The notes below the pieces were generated by a model. That model saw only the letters and a list, made by a program, of their open reading frames with translations. It ran no database searches and was not told where the DNA came from. Made by a program: the position numbers and the translations under genes. DNA of 64,000 bases from Lenzites betulinus (taxonomy: Eukaryota > Basidiomycota > Agaricomycetes > Polyporales > Polyporaceae). Shown one piece after another: positions 43,610 through 55,703 of the stretch (its first letter is position 1; each line of letters begins with the position of its first letter). The stretch spans positions 294,147 to 358,146 of the forward strand of contig JABYQU010000039.1 in NCBI GenBank assembly GCA_022264855.1. Reading direction: 5' to 3'.

Positions 43610-44704
43610 TGTGTTCGGACCGCAGGAACCCGCCCAATACATAAAGTTGTGTCTCATACAGAGTCAGTTACAGTTTTGTGTATAGCCCCATGTAAACCAC
43701 ATCAAGTCTCATTCTGACTTCTGCCATGTATGTATATAGGTTGCCTTCATGTGAATATCAACTTACAACACGATCACCCTTGGTGTGCATGTATAATCTA
43801 CTTATCTATAGTAAGAATATATGTCCTCGCCACATGTGATCCGTGAGACCGATCGTAATATAAATTGGCAGGATTGGTACGCTATGGCACCGCTAGCAGC
43901 ACACCAAAATACAGAGGAAACGGACAAGAAATGACTAAGATAGCATGTGATTACTGCAGACATGCAGGTAGCCGCCCACCGTCTTAAGACGGTCTCGGGC
44001 GGCTTCAGCAAGTCTGTATGTACAGCACAGTATATACAGACCCTGTAGAACACTTTGTAGAACAGTAATTCAAGTTTTCCACCGATTTACATGGACTTGG
44101 GCTCGTTTGAAAGCTGTATACGACTGCTATCTAGCGACCCACTCTATGAATATATTTGTCCTCTCAGTAGCTATGTATCAGCCAACTTAGTGTGCACTAG
44201 TCGCAGTTTTTGAGTTTTTAATGACTTTCTGTGTTTATTGAGGACAGATGGATCTACATTGTTATATAGGAGGTAGCTATAGTACATTAGGTATCAATTA
44301 ACATGTACGCAGTATTCTAGAGTACCTGTGAAGAGATGGAAGGGGGCTGAGCAGCTGGGGGGGGAGGGGGAGCAGAGAGGGATAGTGAAGTGCTACATGG
44401 TCGTATCGCCGCGCAAAAGGCAACGCCAGAAAGCTGCATTCCGCTGCTTTCTGGTGTTGCCTTTTGCGCGGCAATACGCGCTGAAACGGCAGCGCTATGC
44501 GTCGAGGAAGGTGGGTAGCATCTCACTACTACCCACCCTCCTTGACGTGTTTCTGGGCCTTATTTTGTTCATAAAATGTACTAATTGTGTGCTAGAGTGT
44601 ATTAGTAGCTAAAAGAAACAAAGACGAGCAAAGAAGAACAAACAATGAGCACCAGAGGAGGAGCTGCACTCCCCCCGGGGTGGGCAGAGTGCAGCTCCAC
44701 CGTC

Positions 44705-45976
44705 CGTTGGCCGTTGATGCACTGGAACCTGCTATAACAGCAGGATGGAGGGCGCGGCCGAGATCCTAGAGGGGCGAGGCCGGATGTAGTGTGGGGAGAG
44801 AAGGATATGCCTGCAAGTAAGGGCCGGTTTCCCTTCACTGGGCTCACAAGAGACGTCGCAGGTCGCGGTCATCCCGCTATCGCAGAGGGGAAGGGGTACG
44901 CGGTTCGCCGGCTCTATCGCAACCGGCTGCAGTGCCAGCGAACTGGTAAGGAGGAGCGGACGGGCCAGTCGTGACGGCCAGAGGAAGTCCGTGATCGCAG
45001 TCGCAAGTTCACATCGCAGCCCGCAGTCGCAGTTCGCAGTTCGCAGTCGCAGTCGCAGTCGCAGTCGGTACCAGGGCCGTTCTATGAGATCTGAGGGGTG
45101 GGGATTGCTTGGCTTCTGAAAACTACGGAGCACGGAATATATACACGGAAAATAGCGGGTCACCCTCCTACATGTCCAAGATCAGCCAGTCGCGCGGCCA
45201 GACTCCTCCTACTGCAACTACGGCCCTCAGGCGCCCGCGACTCAGCCGGGCCTGCGATGGCTTGCGACGGGCTTGCGACGGCTGCGCCTCAGCCTGCTAC
45301 ACCCGCGCCTACCCGTACCGTTCCAGCCTCAGCGGGCCGCGGGTCGCATCACCGTTCCGCGCGCATGCGGGCTCGTTCGAACGGGATTGATGCCCTATTT
45401 ATGGGAAAGCAGTTCGCGCACCGAAGCGACAAAGAGCGGACGAGATATTGACCGTTCTTTGTCGCCTCTTCTGCACTTTTACTGTAACCCCTGTAGCGTG
45501 ATCAGTACTTACCCAATTCCAATGATGTCTGCGCGCAATTGTAGTGTATTAGAACCCGAGTAAGACACACTATGTTTGAAGTGAATCGGCTGAGAAATGA
45601 GCGAAGGAGAAGCAGAGCAAGCGGGCAGGGCTGAGGCAGACCTGCCTAATCGGGATGTGGCTGAGAGGGAGACAGAGGTGTGCGCCAGAAAGCACAGGGA
45701 GAGGAGATAATGACACAATCTACATTAGATAAGAGATAAGAGCCTCCCGGGCGTGCCAGCACTGTCCCCTGGGCCTGCCTACCATATTAGGCAGGTCCTG
45801 GAGGGCAGCGCTGACGCCCCCGGCTGCCCGTGATACATCAGAAACGCTTCCTGTTCCTGATGTAAAGCGGCGCGGAGTCCTAAACGGTTCCTGATACATC
45901 AGAACTACAACAGGGGCTGGCAGGTAGTGAATGCAAAGAACTGACGACGCGTACTGCAAGGAGAAAACGAAAGAGG
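44705..45976. other. GC-rich stretch between E3 and E2, no clear gene
   Basis: The stretch contains a CGCAGT-repeat microsatellite (about 44995-45068). It also holds the palindrome CGTTCGAACG (about 45375) inside GGGCTCGTTCGAACGG, and a hairpin GCGACAAAGAGCGG...CCGTTCTTTGTCGC (about 45424-45465). These resemble E-type structures and may be a further, undelimited element. Confidence 0.45.
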
Positions 45977-46404
45977 CACCTACTGCTGTAACAATGATGC
46001 ATCAGCACACTAGATGTGCCCAGAGCAGGTGTTACATTGTAGTCCGTATGTTGTGTGTATAATTAAGTGCTTACTAAGCGCCCATCTGAGTTACAACATA
46101 GCCTTCCTAATAAGGCAGTTGACCCCGGCAAGCCCAGCAGGCCCTATTATCACTACTGATAACAGGCACTTTTTGGTGCACCTTCCCAAAATGGTATGTA
46201 CTGATTTATCTTATCTCCCCAGTGCTTTTCTAATCACTTTCCTTGTGCCATCTTATCTTATGGGCACTTTTTTGGCCCCATTTGGCCCCCTTGGGTAATT
46301 GGACTATTGGTGAGCCCCCCTATTGCTCTGGCTCACTCAATTTTTATCTGATTGACTTGGTTTTTTTTTGCATAGCGTAACATTTATAAATGCAAACTAA
46401 ATGC

Positions 46405-47511
46405 TGATACGGTAAGAGGTGCTCTGATGGCCAATAGCCGAGGGGTAGAGGACGTCTAAGTGTGTGACGAAGGGGAGTAAGATCTCGAGCTCCCTAGGAT
46501 CGCTAGTAGGCCGACACATATACCATTCGCACGCGCATTAGGGGGATGTAGCTCATGTGAGGAAGGGACGCGCATGGGATAAATGCGGATACGCAACGCA
46601 CGCAGGAGTAACGCAGTGCTCGCAGTCAGCCTTGGGGCTTTGCAACACAGTAAGCACGCAAGGGAACACAGTGGACACGGGATAAATGCAGTATATGCAG
46701 CTGATGGTATGCTGTCACAGTAGAGAGGACTCCAGTTGTCCTGCCTTGAAGGGGAAACAGTTGTACGTCAAGAAGCGCGAGGGACACATTCCCAGCAGTT
46801 GAGAGAGTAAGGGGTGGATTGTCTGGGGGGTTTGAATGCCCCCAAATGACTATGTACAGGAATGCCCAAAGGTGGAATCAAAAACGCGTGCTACCAGGTG
46901 GAAGATAAACGGAAACTGGGCCTGGAATGTCCTGCGCGCCAGGCGTACTCGACACATGCAATAAGCTGCCTTGCGCGCATCGTGCGCGTGCCACTGATGC
47001 GCCAAGTGGGCCCGCGCACATCAGCCGCTAGGGCAGAGGGTTTGGGATAGCATCAGTCATTGTGCGCGTGCCGTGGCGAAGAGTTCCGCGTGCATCTTGA
47101 CCTTGCGCGCGGAGAGCTATGTGCCCTGGTGAGCGTGCAAAGTAGGGGGGACCAATATGCGTGCAGTGAGCTCCGCATGCACTGGGGGGTTGTATGCATG
47201 GGCAAGGCATGAGGGGCATTGGCCCATAATCCGGTCCTGAATAGGCTAGGAATAGCTCCAGAACTGGACTCCTGTCACCAGACTGGTTCAGGTCCAGAAT
47301 CTCAGTCAATAAAATTACTTATCAGATAGCAAATGAAACTAGAGTGGGGCTTTGTTTGCTATTGTCTAGTTTCCTAGCCTGTCTCTGGTCCTGAACAGGA
47401 GTCCAGTTCCGGGCATATTCCTGGCATATCCAGGACTGGAATACAGTCCAATGCCCCTCGTGAGGGTGGAAAAGGCAGGGTTCTGGCCTGGAACACCCGT
47501 GGAGCATATCA
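46405..47511 (-). repeat. Solo LTR of family 2 nested in E2
   Basis: On the minus strand it starts TGATATGCTCCACGGG (47511) and ends CTTACCGTATCA (46405), matching the 5' LTR at 62497-63365 over its length, except for the MITE at 47208-47462. The short flanks ATGC (46401-46404) and ACGC (47512-47515) look like a mutated 4-bp duplication. The right arm of E2 shows the empty site (AGATGCACCC). Many CpGs are lost relative to the younger copy. Confidence 0.85.
47208..47462. mobile_element. 255-bp MITE (CACGA-family) nested in the solo LTR
   Basis: The ends are CATGAGGGGCATTGG and, from the right, CACGAGGGGCATTGG, with the 3-bp repeat AGG on both sides (47205-47207 and 47463-47465). The LTR at 62.5 kb gives the empty site. 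Internal segments (CTAGCCTGTCTCTGG, GACTCCTGTC, GGTCC-GAAC blocks) align with the MITE at 3546-3826, so the two are one family. Confidence 0.88.
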
Positions 47512-48417
47512 ACGCACCCCTTGCAACTGCATAGGGTGTGCTACAAATATCTCTGCAAAATGGGTGCTTCAAATACAGAATGGGCCATTGTGCCACCAAT
47601 TCTGTGTGGATCTGGGTTTTGCAGCATCTGTTAGAAAGTGTTAATCCACCGCTTTCGAACGCACCCCGCGCAACCCGATTCCGTGCAGAACCCACTGAGA
47701 CGTTTCTGTTACAAGGCGCAGGGAGTCATCTTGGAATACCTCTGCCAATACTTGGCTGTTTCACTCTGTGTCTGTTGATAATGGGACATGCTAGCATGTA
47801 CTAGATATGCACATCCTTAATTTTGGATACATCCCACATGCACCCATCTGGGGAGGCATCCAGTGGCTGCTCACTGGGTGCTTCTTTGGCTACTACTTGC
47901 ACAGCCAATCCACCTCTGATTCCTATGCAAATAATTTTTCAGAAAGTGACAGGACATAGAGTCCTGGTGGTATTTTTTGCGTGGAGCCATGACCAGTGTG
48001 CATGCCAGAATGGCCTATTTACCTCTCTGCTATCTTCTTATAGTGAAGCTGACCACCCATCCTCCCCAAAACATGTGGAATGATATGAGAACACTTAATA
48101 AGGGTATCACATATTACACCATAGAATGTGAGAGCACTTAGGTATGATGTACTGTATGTAGAACACTATAAATGCTGCATACATTGCCCAGAAAGCCTGA
48201 AAATGCGATTACTTCACACTTCTAGCACTGTTATAACACCCTGTGCATGTATATATAGTCCATACGGTACACATTCACACTGGCATAGTATGTAGCTTTG
48301 AAATGAGCCCAAGCTCATGTTTATTAGTGGAGTAAATGTTGAGATACATGTTGCAACACATAGTTACAGTATGGACCTTCAGCTTGGGCATGCTGTGCTT
48401 GCAAAGTGCTTATGACC

Positions 48418-48427
48418 GTCTTAAGAC
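48418..48427. repeat. GTCTTAAGAC palindrome in E2
   Basis: This is the same 10-base palindrome as in E1 (4807) and E3 (43981), followed by GGGCGCTTATTTGACC. Confidence 0.65.
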
Positions 48428-48644
48428 ACTTATGGGCGCTTATTTGACCCCCTGGGTCGCAACTCAAATAGCCAGAGCACATCTATGTTGATGTGTTTGT
48501 AACTTTGTACATACATTGATAGGGATGCTCTGTAACTATGTGCGAAGTCTCGCATCTTCTGGTGAGGTCTGTGGTAAGTAGTACAGGGATAAAGACCTAT
48601 AAAGAGTCATACCTATAGTGAGGCGACCACTGCACGCACCATGA

Positions 48645-48703
48645 CGCGAAATATACTGTTGGAAAGCTACGTTCGACTGCTTTCCAAAGGTATATTTTGT
48701 GCC
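48645..48703. repeat. GAAAGC-type hairpin in E2
   Basis: CGCGAAATATAC...TTGGAAAGC pairs with GCTTTCCAA...GTATATTTTGTG. The layout matches 4531-4587 but the outer sequence is diverged. Confidence 0.65.
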
Positions 48704-49454
48704 GGAAACGGGCGCGAACTGGTGGGGTGATAGCCCAATGAAGCACCCAGTGTGCCAGTACTGGATGCTTTCTTGGGCACTTGTGTGGCATTTGTGCCCA
48801 AACCAAATAATATGACTGTATACAACACATTAGTGCGTACATCCGTCAAGAGGAAAGAAAGGAATTGGTGAGGTATTGAGAGAGCTATGTGAGTATTTCC
48901 CCCTGCACCTTGTAATGAGAACGTCTCAATGGGTTCTGCACAATAGCCCATTCTGTATTTGAAGTGCCCAATGTTCGCATATTTTGTAAATATCCTTGCA
49001 GCACACCCTATGCTGTCATAATGGGTGCATCTGATGCACATTTATAAATGTTACGCTATGCAAAAAAAAACCAAGTCAATCAGATAAAAATTGAGTGAGC
49101 CAGAGCAATAGGGGGGCTCACCAATAGTCCAATTACCCAAGGGGGCCAAATGGGGCCAAAAAAGTGCCCATAAGATAAGATGGCACAAGGAAAGTGATTA
49201 GAAAAGCACTGGGGAGATAAGATAAATCAGTACATACCATTTTGGGAAGGTGCACCAAAAAGTGCCTGTTATCAGTAGTGATAATAGGGCCTGCTGGGCT
49301 TGCCGGGGTCAACTGCCTTATTAGGAAGGCTATGTTGTAACTCAGATGGGCGCTTAGTAAGCACTTAATTATACACACAACATACGGACTACAATGTAAC
49401 ACCTGCTCTGGGCACATCTAGTGTGCTGATGCATCATTGTTACAGCAATAGGTG

Positions 49455-50073
49455 GGTCAAGACATACACAATGGCAGCATACTCGCCATGGGTGAACAGA
49501 CTCGTAGAGGGCACTAACAAATTACTGCTACATGTCTTGAAGAGGCTATGTGCACCAGACCTCGGTGAAGACAACATGAGTTCCGAAGACACGATCGAAC
49601 GTCTCAAGAAGTGGCCAGATCATCTTGACAAGGCGGTGTGATGTCTTAACATGAGATTGCTTCCCATTTTGAAGTTTTCCCCACAGGAGCTCCTGTTCAG
49701 CACAATTGTCAACACACAACAGACACCGGTAGCGGAAGCAATAGAGCCGACCACTGTGGACAATGCAGCCATTTATATGGTGTACACTGATCAACAGCGA
49801 CTTAACAGGTACAACAAGGCGGTCATGCATGCAGCAAAAAAGAAAGCAGTGTTTGATAAAAGGATCCTCTTATCGCAAGCAGGCCCTGTGGTCTTCACAA
49901 ACGGAAGCCTCATGCAAGTTTATCAGAGCGACCTCAACTACACATTCAAGACAGAGAGGAAACTGCTACCTAAGTGGTCACAGCCCTATCGAGTGGTGAG
50001 TCACACAGCCAATTCATATCACCTGTCTACTCTACAGGGGGATCTGGTGGTAGGGGATTTCCATGCAAGATGA
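49455..50073 (+). pseudogene. Ty3/gypsy integrase C-terminal part
   Basis: VKTYTMAAYSPWVNRLVEGT and NKLLLHVLKRLCAPDLG match the end of the integrase core, including the catalytic Glu context (NGLVEG in relatives). A TGA at 49639 interrupts LDKAV/CLNMRLLPILKFSPQELL. The zinc-independent C-terminal region follows (YTDQQRLNRYNKAVMHAAKK, GSLMQVYQSDLNYTFKTERK, LLPKWSQPYRVVS, LSTLQGDLVVGDFHAR). The frame is the same on both sides of the TGA. It lies directly at the right edge of E2. It is probably the far end of the element whose gag lies at 40957-43300. Confidence 0.8.
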
Positions 50074-50259
50074 CTGTGCGCATTCATCCCAAGGCCTGGC
50101 ACAAAGATAGCACTTGACGAGGCAAGATGCGCAGCAGACGGGGGTGGCGTGGAATCATTAAATGCACAACCAAAGCAAGTGAACCCAGCTGAGTGATCTT
50201 TCTGATATCTTCATTACACGATGCGCCAACGTCGCTTACAGTATAAGCATATATACGAG

Positions 50260-50880
50260 GGGTGATGACGAACACCCGCAACATGCTCTTTACCATGACA
50301 CACATGATCATTCAAGGCTACATCACGGTCGCAGTGGTGCACGCTGCCTGGGGCTTCAGCGGCCGATACCCCAATGTTGTTGTACCGCGGTTTCCCCTCT
50401 TACAGCTGGTATCAGTGGGAGCACATCTGGCAATCCACATCATGGACAGCATGTACGACAGGATATTGACTTTTGCACGAGTCATTGACTGAGTGCACGT
50501 CATTGAGTGTGACACAGTTGAGTTCGTTCTCTTGCCCCAACTCTTCGAGCCAGGTAATGACTGGAGATGTATGTTCATCCTGCGTATCGCATGGGATGAT
50601 GTGGAGCTCAGACCCTTGGCAGCACTGTGGTTCTTTGTCAGCAGACTATAGAGAAGGACAATGGCGCGAACATTTATCTTACAAGAGTGGGAGGCCAACA
50701 GCGTAGGAACGGCAAGTAACACTGACTGGTCGGGAAGCGAGAAAGGTCTCCCGCGTAGCAGCATTGAAGGATTCTTGGGCAGGTTGCAGGAGTGGGACAG
50801 AGAGGAGGACAAGGGTTCAGGCCCATTGTGATTGATGAGGAACAAAGAAATTCTTTCTTATAGGGTGATGTTTCAGCCAA
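50260..50880 (+). pseudogene. Post-integrase tail of the gypsy-like relic
   Basis: The plus-frame text RILTFARVID, VHVIECDTVEFVL, EPGNDWRCMFILRIAWDDVE, ARTFILQEWEANS and RLQEWDREEDKGSGPIVIDE follows the integrase with several stops. A conserved tail of this kind follows integrase in many Agaricomycete gypsy polyproteins; its role is unknown to me. The 175-codon minus-strand ORF here is antisense to it. Confidence 0.4.
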
Positions 50881-52313
50881 CTGATGAAATGCAAATCAAT
50901 GTACGTGGGAAAAAAAATTCAAATCCCAATAGCTTTAGATTAGATTTAGAATAGATGCCACATAGAACCTGTTCTAACAGACCTAGGGTTAGGGTCCCAA
51001 TTTATTAGAAACTTTAGGGTTAGCACCTAGTTCCCCTGTCATGCTGTGCTAGCAACTTTGTAGCCTTGGTGTAGTCTCAAGCTAAACCCTCCTAGTGGGT
51101 GCTTATTTAACCCTAGCTTACACAGTGCCTCACTTAGGCAGCTACACCTCTGCCACATAGGCACATTGATCATCTATACTACAATGACTAGCCATATTCT
51201 TTTACAACTCATTAATACCCATGTATAAGCCACTTTAGTGTACTTACAGCATATACTCAGAGAGCTTATTCTACTAATGTAGTGAAGTAATAGAATGTCA
51301 TACACATCTCTGTAAAAGTATCAGAAGAGATGTGTAACAAGCAAGCAGGCTCTACTAGCATGTGGCTGTTTTACCACTGTCTCTAAGGCAAATGCGTCTG
51401 GAATGGCCAGTGCTTAGGGGAGTATATCAGATGCCTTTCTGACCACTACCATTGAATAGAGCTGGGCTTCAGCTTCCTGGTCATACATATTATGTGCAAA
51501 ATGGCCAAAGACCTGCTCTGAAAAATGCTGAACAGTGTTTTTGGCCATCCTGTGATTACTTCCAAGTCCCATGGGCACTGGTCCTTGTTGCTAGCTCAGT
51601 GAGCATGACTTGTGCCTGAGGGACCTGGTAGAATTAAGCTCGAAGCATTTTCCATAGGTAGGGCTCAAAATGATGGCAAAACCAGTATATTGAGCCCAAT
51701 AGTAGTCCGATGATTATGGAAATAGCACCATTAGGTGCGCATGAATGAGCACAATCTGTGCATGTATGATACATGATATATTGATAAGCATTCAAGGACG
51801 AAAACATGGTTTTACCGCTTTTTTAATGTACTAGCTACTATAATTTCCTATTTATGACATGAAATTTGCTTCTTTCACTATAAAAACACTGCCATTGCAT
51901 TCCTGTCAGCCATAGCTTTCTAATGGTATATAGTAGTCCATATCTTGTGCAACAAATGGCTCATACACATGGGATACATGTCTGTCTTTGGGCTAGATCT
52001 TATCTCAGAACAAACATATACATATACATTGGCACACCAACGCTGGTTCGCAGGACCCGGGCAACTCCTCCAGAGGTCTATCCCCTGGTACCCCAAGATT
52101 TTGCCCTCAAATACACTAACTTTGGGCCTCAGATATGCTAAAAGGGATAAGATTTTGGTCATGTGATCTTATTTTAGCCACAAATTTGCTTCCATTTTCA
52201 AAAAATCACCGCAGAGGGCCCATGTCCTGCTACTCAATGCAAACACATCTTGTGTATGTGCAAAGCTAAAACAATGATAGCAAACATGGTACATATCTTA
52301 CTGGATGTCAATT
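50881..52313. other. Gene-free stretch with a dispersed repeat
   Basis: The stretch holds copy 2 of the repeat at 51360-51665 and scattered CCTAGGGTTAGGG-type bits (about 50985), too short to be telomeric. No gene was found. Confidence 0.5.
51360..51665 (+). repeat. Dispersed 320-bp repeat, copy 2
   Basis: This partner of 38287-38610 is the GC-richer, probably less decayed copy. Confidence 0.7.
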
Positions 52314-55300
52314 CTACTTCTTCTGTGCCGATTTCCCCTTGCCCACTGCTCCCTGCCCCGCCGCTGTCTTTGACTTGCTGCTATTACCACTGGTGTCCGA
52401 TGCTTTGGCCTTTGGGTCCACAAATTTCATCTTGCGCACAATGCTCCACTGCGCCGCAGCCCAAGGCTTCAAGGTGCTAGCGGTCGGTGGTCCTTTCATG
52501 ATGTTGGGCGCAAGATGGTAGACAAGCTCATGGGCAAAGCCGTGGGTGAAGAGATCCAATGAGCCATGGCACCATGAGAAGTATGTGGGGAGATCAAGTT
52601 TGTCATCGGTTTCGTCATTGGTCTTTTCCTCACTTTCACTCAGCTCATTTGAATTGTGCTTTAAAAAAGTTATATTAGCAGTCGCTCAAATTCCATGATA
52701 TAAACAAAGGCTCACAGATGCACCGCCAATGGTGAGCAGGAGATAGACACGCAGCAAGAAGTAGGACAGCCCCGACAAACCAGAGGCAGAATTAATCGAC
52801 CCATGCCTGCGGCTAACGTACTTGTATAAATTGAGGATCTTGCCGATATAGAGTAGCTTGGGAGTGATCGAGCTGCGCATAATCACAAAATGGCCTGGTC
52901 AAAGAGGCCAAACTGTGTTAATGTTTTTGTTGGCCAGGTTCGGCAAATCTAAGTAGTGTAATCAGCAAGCTATCAGGGTGCCGCTGGTTCCTTTATGTAT
53001 ACACTTACCTTTCTCAGATACTTCTGCCTGTACTCGTTTCACAATGCCCTGCCAACGCAACTCATGAACGGTCTTCTCCTGATGGCTGCCCTAGGGTGAA
53101 TTTCTGATCAACTGCAACGATGCGCTCTGACCATGTCGACGTGCCAGATTGATGTTTCTGACGTAGGTTCACAATGCGAGCAACTGACACCTTGTTTCCC
53201 TCGTCAAAGATCTTGCTAACAAGAGGGATGATTGTCGCACTTGGGTTAGGAGCGGTAGGTGGCGCAGGATGTGGCATGGCGGTGGTAGTCTCCAAGTCCG
53301 GCAGCTGGTCAAGAGCCTCCTTGTAGTCTTCCAAAAGGGCCAAGTATTGTGCAGCATAGTGTGTAGCATTTGTGCTGGCATCGGATTCGTCCTCATCAGG
53401 AGCAGTATTGTTCCCAGGCATGTCTAATGTCTCCTCATTGTTGAGATTGTCCTCCTCAGGCATGGTGTGCTCAAACCCACTCGAGTCATCATCCTCATCG
53501 TCCATGTCATCACCCAAGCCATCTTGACTGGCAGATGGTGGTGCCGGAGTGCCCAAAGGTGCGAGATTGAGAGGTTTGGAAGGGATGGCCATCAAAAATA
53601 TTTGCTTGCAAATCTGAGAGGCCTCTTTGAATCCTAGGATGACTAGTCCGTTGAGGATATAGTCAGGCATGCGAACAGAAGACTACGCTAGCTCGTCCGG
53701 TGTCAGAGGGGCTAGATCGTAATCGAGAATATATCCTGAGCGCAAATTTCTCTCCTTCTTTACCTGAATGGTGCCAGTAAGGAGAATATGCTGGTGCAGC
53801 ATGACATGCTTCACCAGTTTCAGCAGTTCAGCATATGTGAAATCGGGGAGCAGGGACCGAGCTAGACTGAAGAAGTGTTTGACAAATTTGGTCCCAAGCA
53901 GCCAAGGGCAGAAGGGTTGCGTAGGATAGTGCTGTGAGTAAGCGAGGGCAAGCAAGACCAGAGTATCACAGAGTCAATTGAATATATGGAAGCTTGCAGA
54001 CAAGATGAATGACCTATCCATCCGATAGAGGGCCGGGAAGCGTTTTGACATTTGACGGACATGATGCGCCCAGATATGGAGGAAGAAGCGTGCTTGGAGA
54101 GCTGCCAGAACACGCTCCTGCGCAGACATCCTTCGGTTAAGCCATGCATCAAACAATTCCCCTACAAGTGCTGTTAGTTAGAGGACTGACTTTGAGTGTA
54201 CATAGTACATGGTATCCTGAAGGATAAGAGCTCACCAAAGATGAAAAGATATACTAACAGCCCGATGAATTCAGGTCGGACGTCCCTGCTACCGTCAAGT
54301 CTCTCCATTGTAGTCGCGCTAAGGCCATGTGATGGAACATATGTCAGGCAGCCCCGTCTTCTTTCTTGTCAACATCCTAGACATCATGAAGTTGCAGGCC
54401 CGAGACTCCTGTCTCGTAAAGCTGTATAAATGACCGGTTCACAACGTAACCTTTGCCCAGGCTTGCGGTATGCGTGCCATATTGTGGTTGGTTGCGACAA
54501 GTCTTGGGGGCATGTGGCAGGTCTTGTACAGAGATGAGAGGACCCATTGTTGCAAAGACAGGTGCATGGAGGTGGACTCCATAGAGTGGATAATCATAGC
54601 TGAGCGGGGACAGGTCGCTTTTCTCGGCATACATCAGAGCTTGCACTGCAAGCTCACTTGCAGCACCATCTGCAGACATTGAAATGACTGCCATCTCCAG
54701 CCGCTTGGCCATCGCAAGGAACCGGACAAGCTCCTCATGGATCCCATGTGCATTGTCATTACCCTTGGTGGGTCGAAGCGCGATCACAAGCGGCGGGATT
54801 TGAGGTAGGGGTATCTGTACTAGGATATGAGCCTTGTATGTACAGATAAGTATATAAATGTACCTTTACGAGGATTGCACGAACCTGGGTTGCAAAATTC
54901 TGGTCCTCACTGGCACAAAAAATGAAATCTTTGATATCGCCAGTGTCCTTTACACAACACTGATCCAGGGGCAGCACCGTGCCCAGGATGTGGCTCCCCG
55001 TGTCGTTTGAGTACGTCAGGGACTTTCATACTTTTGTGCAATCGCCAGCCACTGCCACCGGTCCAGTGTATTTCAGCGTGTCCATGAGCCGCTTTACATG
55101 GGCAACATTTTCGAAGTCTAGCTCAGGATTGCTCAGACAGTTGGGTGAGTGTTTTACCAAGTACCTGAACTGATAAAACAGGCAATATTAGCAGTGCAAT
55201 GATTGCTATGGTTTTGAACATCGAAAACTACCTCAGTGCTCATGGACAAGGTCCCCCAATGGCTCCGCTTACAATCCCATATTGCTGTGCTGACTTCTGC

Positions 55301-55659
55301 CCGTATGAGCGCATCAGTACCATGAAGTTTATGTATTCGCATGGGTAGCGCATCCCATGCTTGAGCTTCTTGTTTGTGTCAGTGATGCGGCGAACCTGCT
55401 CGGCCATCACTTGGCAGATGTTCACAAATGACTCGTGATTTGCTAGTTTGCCTGAACGAGCATGTTCATAAAGTGCGATGAATGACTCACTGCATTTGTT
55501 GTGATCCAGGAGCTTCCAAATGCGAAATATAAAAGGATCGTCCATCTTTGCCTGGAGGTCATGTGCCTCAAGCACCCGAATGGCCAGGGGCACGTATTTC
55601 TCATGTGCTATGTGCTTCTCACGCTGCTCGTCCTCTGGCATCACAGACTCCTTGTTCAT
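52314..55659 (-). pseudogene. Large transposase-like protein of an Agaricomycete repeat family, broken
   Basis: The gene starts at the ATG at 55659 (MNKESVMPEDEQREKHIA). Blocks in order: HGMRYPCEYINFMVLMRSYG; after an intron, NCLSNPELDFENVAHVKRLM and GPVAVAGDCTKV; then TGDIKDFIFCASEDQNFATQ, PLVIALRPTKGND, RLEMAVISMSADGAASELAV, YGVHLHAPVFATMGPLISVQ, FGELFDAWLNRRMSAQERVL, HYPTQPFCPWLLGTKFVKHF, NLRSGYILDYDLAPLTPDEL, an acidic stretch (53400-53510), SGLSGLSYFLLRVYLLLTIG (about 52770) and a Lys-rich end. I recognise the layout as a multicopy Agaricomycete family with two Asp-centred blocks (GDCTK, SADGA) suggestive of an RNase H-fold transposase; a THAP9/P-element affinity is a guess. Stops at about 55014, 54380 and 54349 and frame changes make it inactive. 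Confidence 0.5.
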
Positions 55660-55703
55660 CTGTGTTTATCATGTTGGCCATACTCCAAAGGGTCTACTCT
55701 GGG

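Larger units (their letters stand above)
43317..44704. mobile_element. Palindrome-rich long-TIR element E3
   Basis: The terminal inverted repeats are about 290-300 bases (about 43317-43612 and about 44405-44704). Each holds three successive hairpins in the same order: GGAGCTGCACTC; a 23-bp stem beginning CGTCGAGGAGGGTGGG; and the CGC-CAAAAGGC...GAAAGC hairpin. The centre has CCGTCTTAAGACGG (43979-43992) and GGGCTCGTTTGAAAGC (about 44098). There is no transposase inside and no clear target duplication. It shares motifs with E1 and E2 although the outer repeats differ. Confidence 0.8.
45977..49454. mobile_element. Palindrome-rich long-TIR element E2, carrying nested insertions
   Basis: The ends CACCTACTGCTGTAAC (45977) and, from 49454, CACCTATTGCTGTAAC open inverted repeats that are nearly identical for 400 bases. 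The same 94-codon ORF is read inward from both ends (46014-46298 plus, 49133-49417 minus). The arms continue beyond a nested solo LTR (46405-47511) to about 47900 on the left and about 48640 on the right. E2 shares ends (CTGCTGTAACA-TGATGCATCAG) and the GATAACAGGCACTTTTT region with E1. The centre holds the GAAAGC hairpin (48645-48703) and GTCTTAAGAC. No target duplication was found and no transposase is inside. Confidence 0.82.

Noticed and set aside
44995..45068. CGCAGT repeats as a possible regulatory array
   Set aside because: A plain microsatellite is the simplest reading.
46014..46298. 94-codon ORF present at both ends of E2 (also 49133-49417)
   Set aside because: It is conserved only because it lies in the inverted repeat; the sequence has no protein-like character, and E1 has a broken version.
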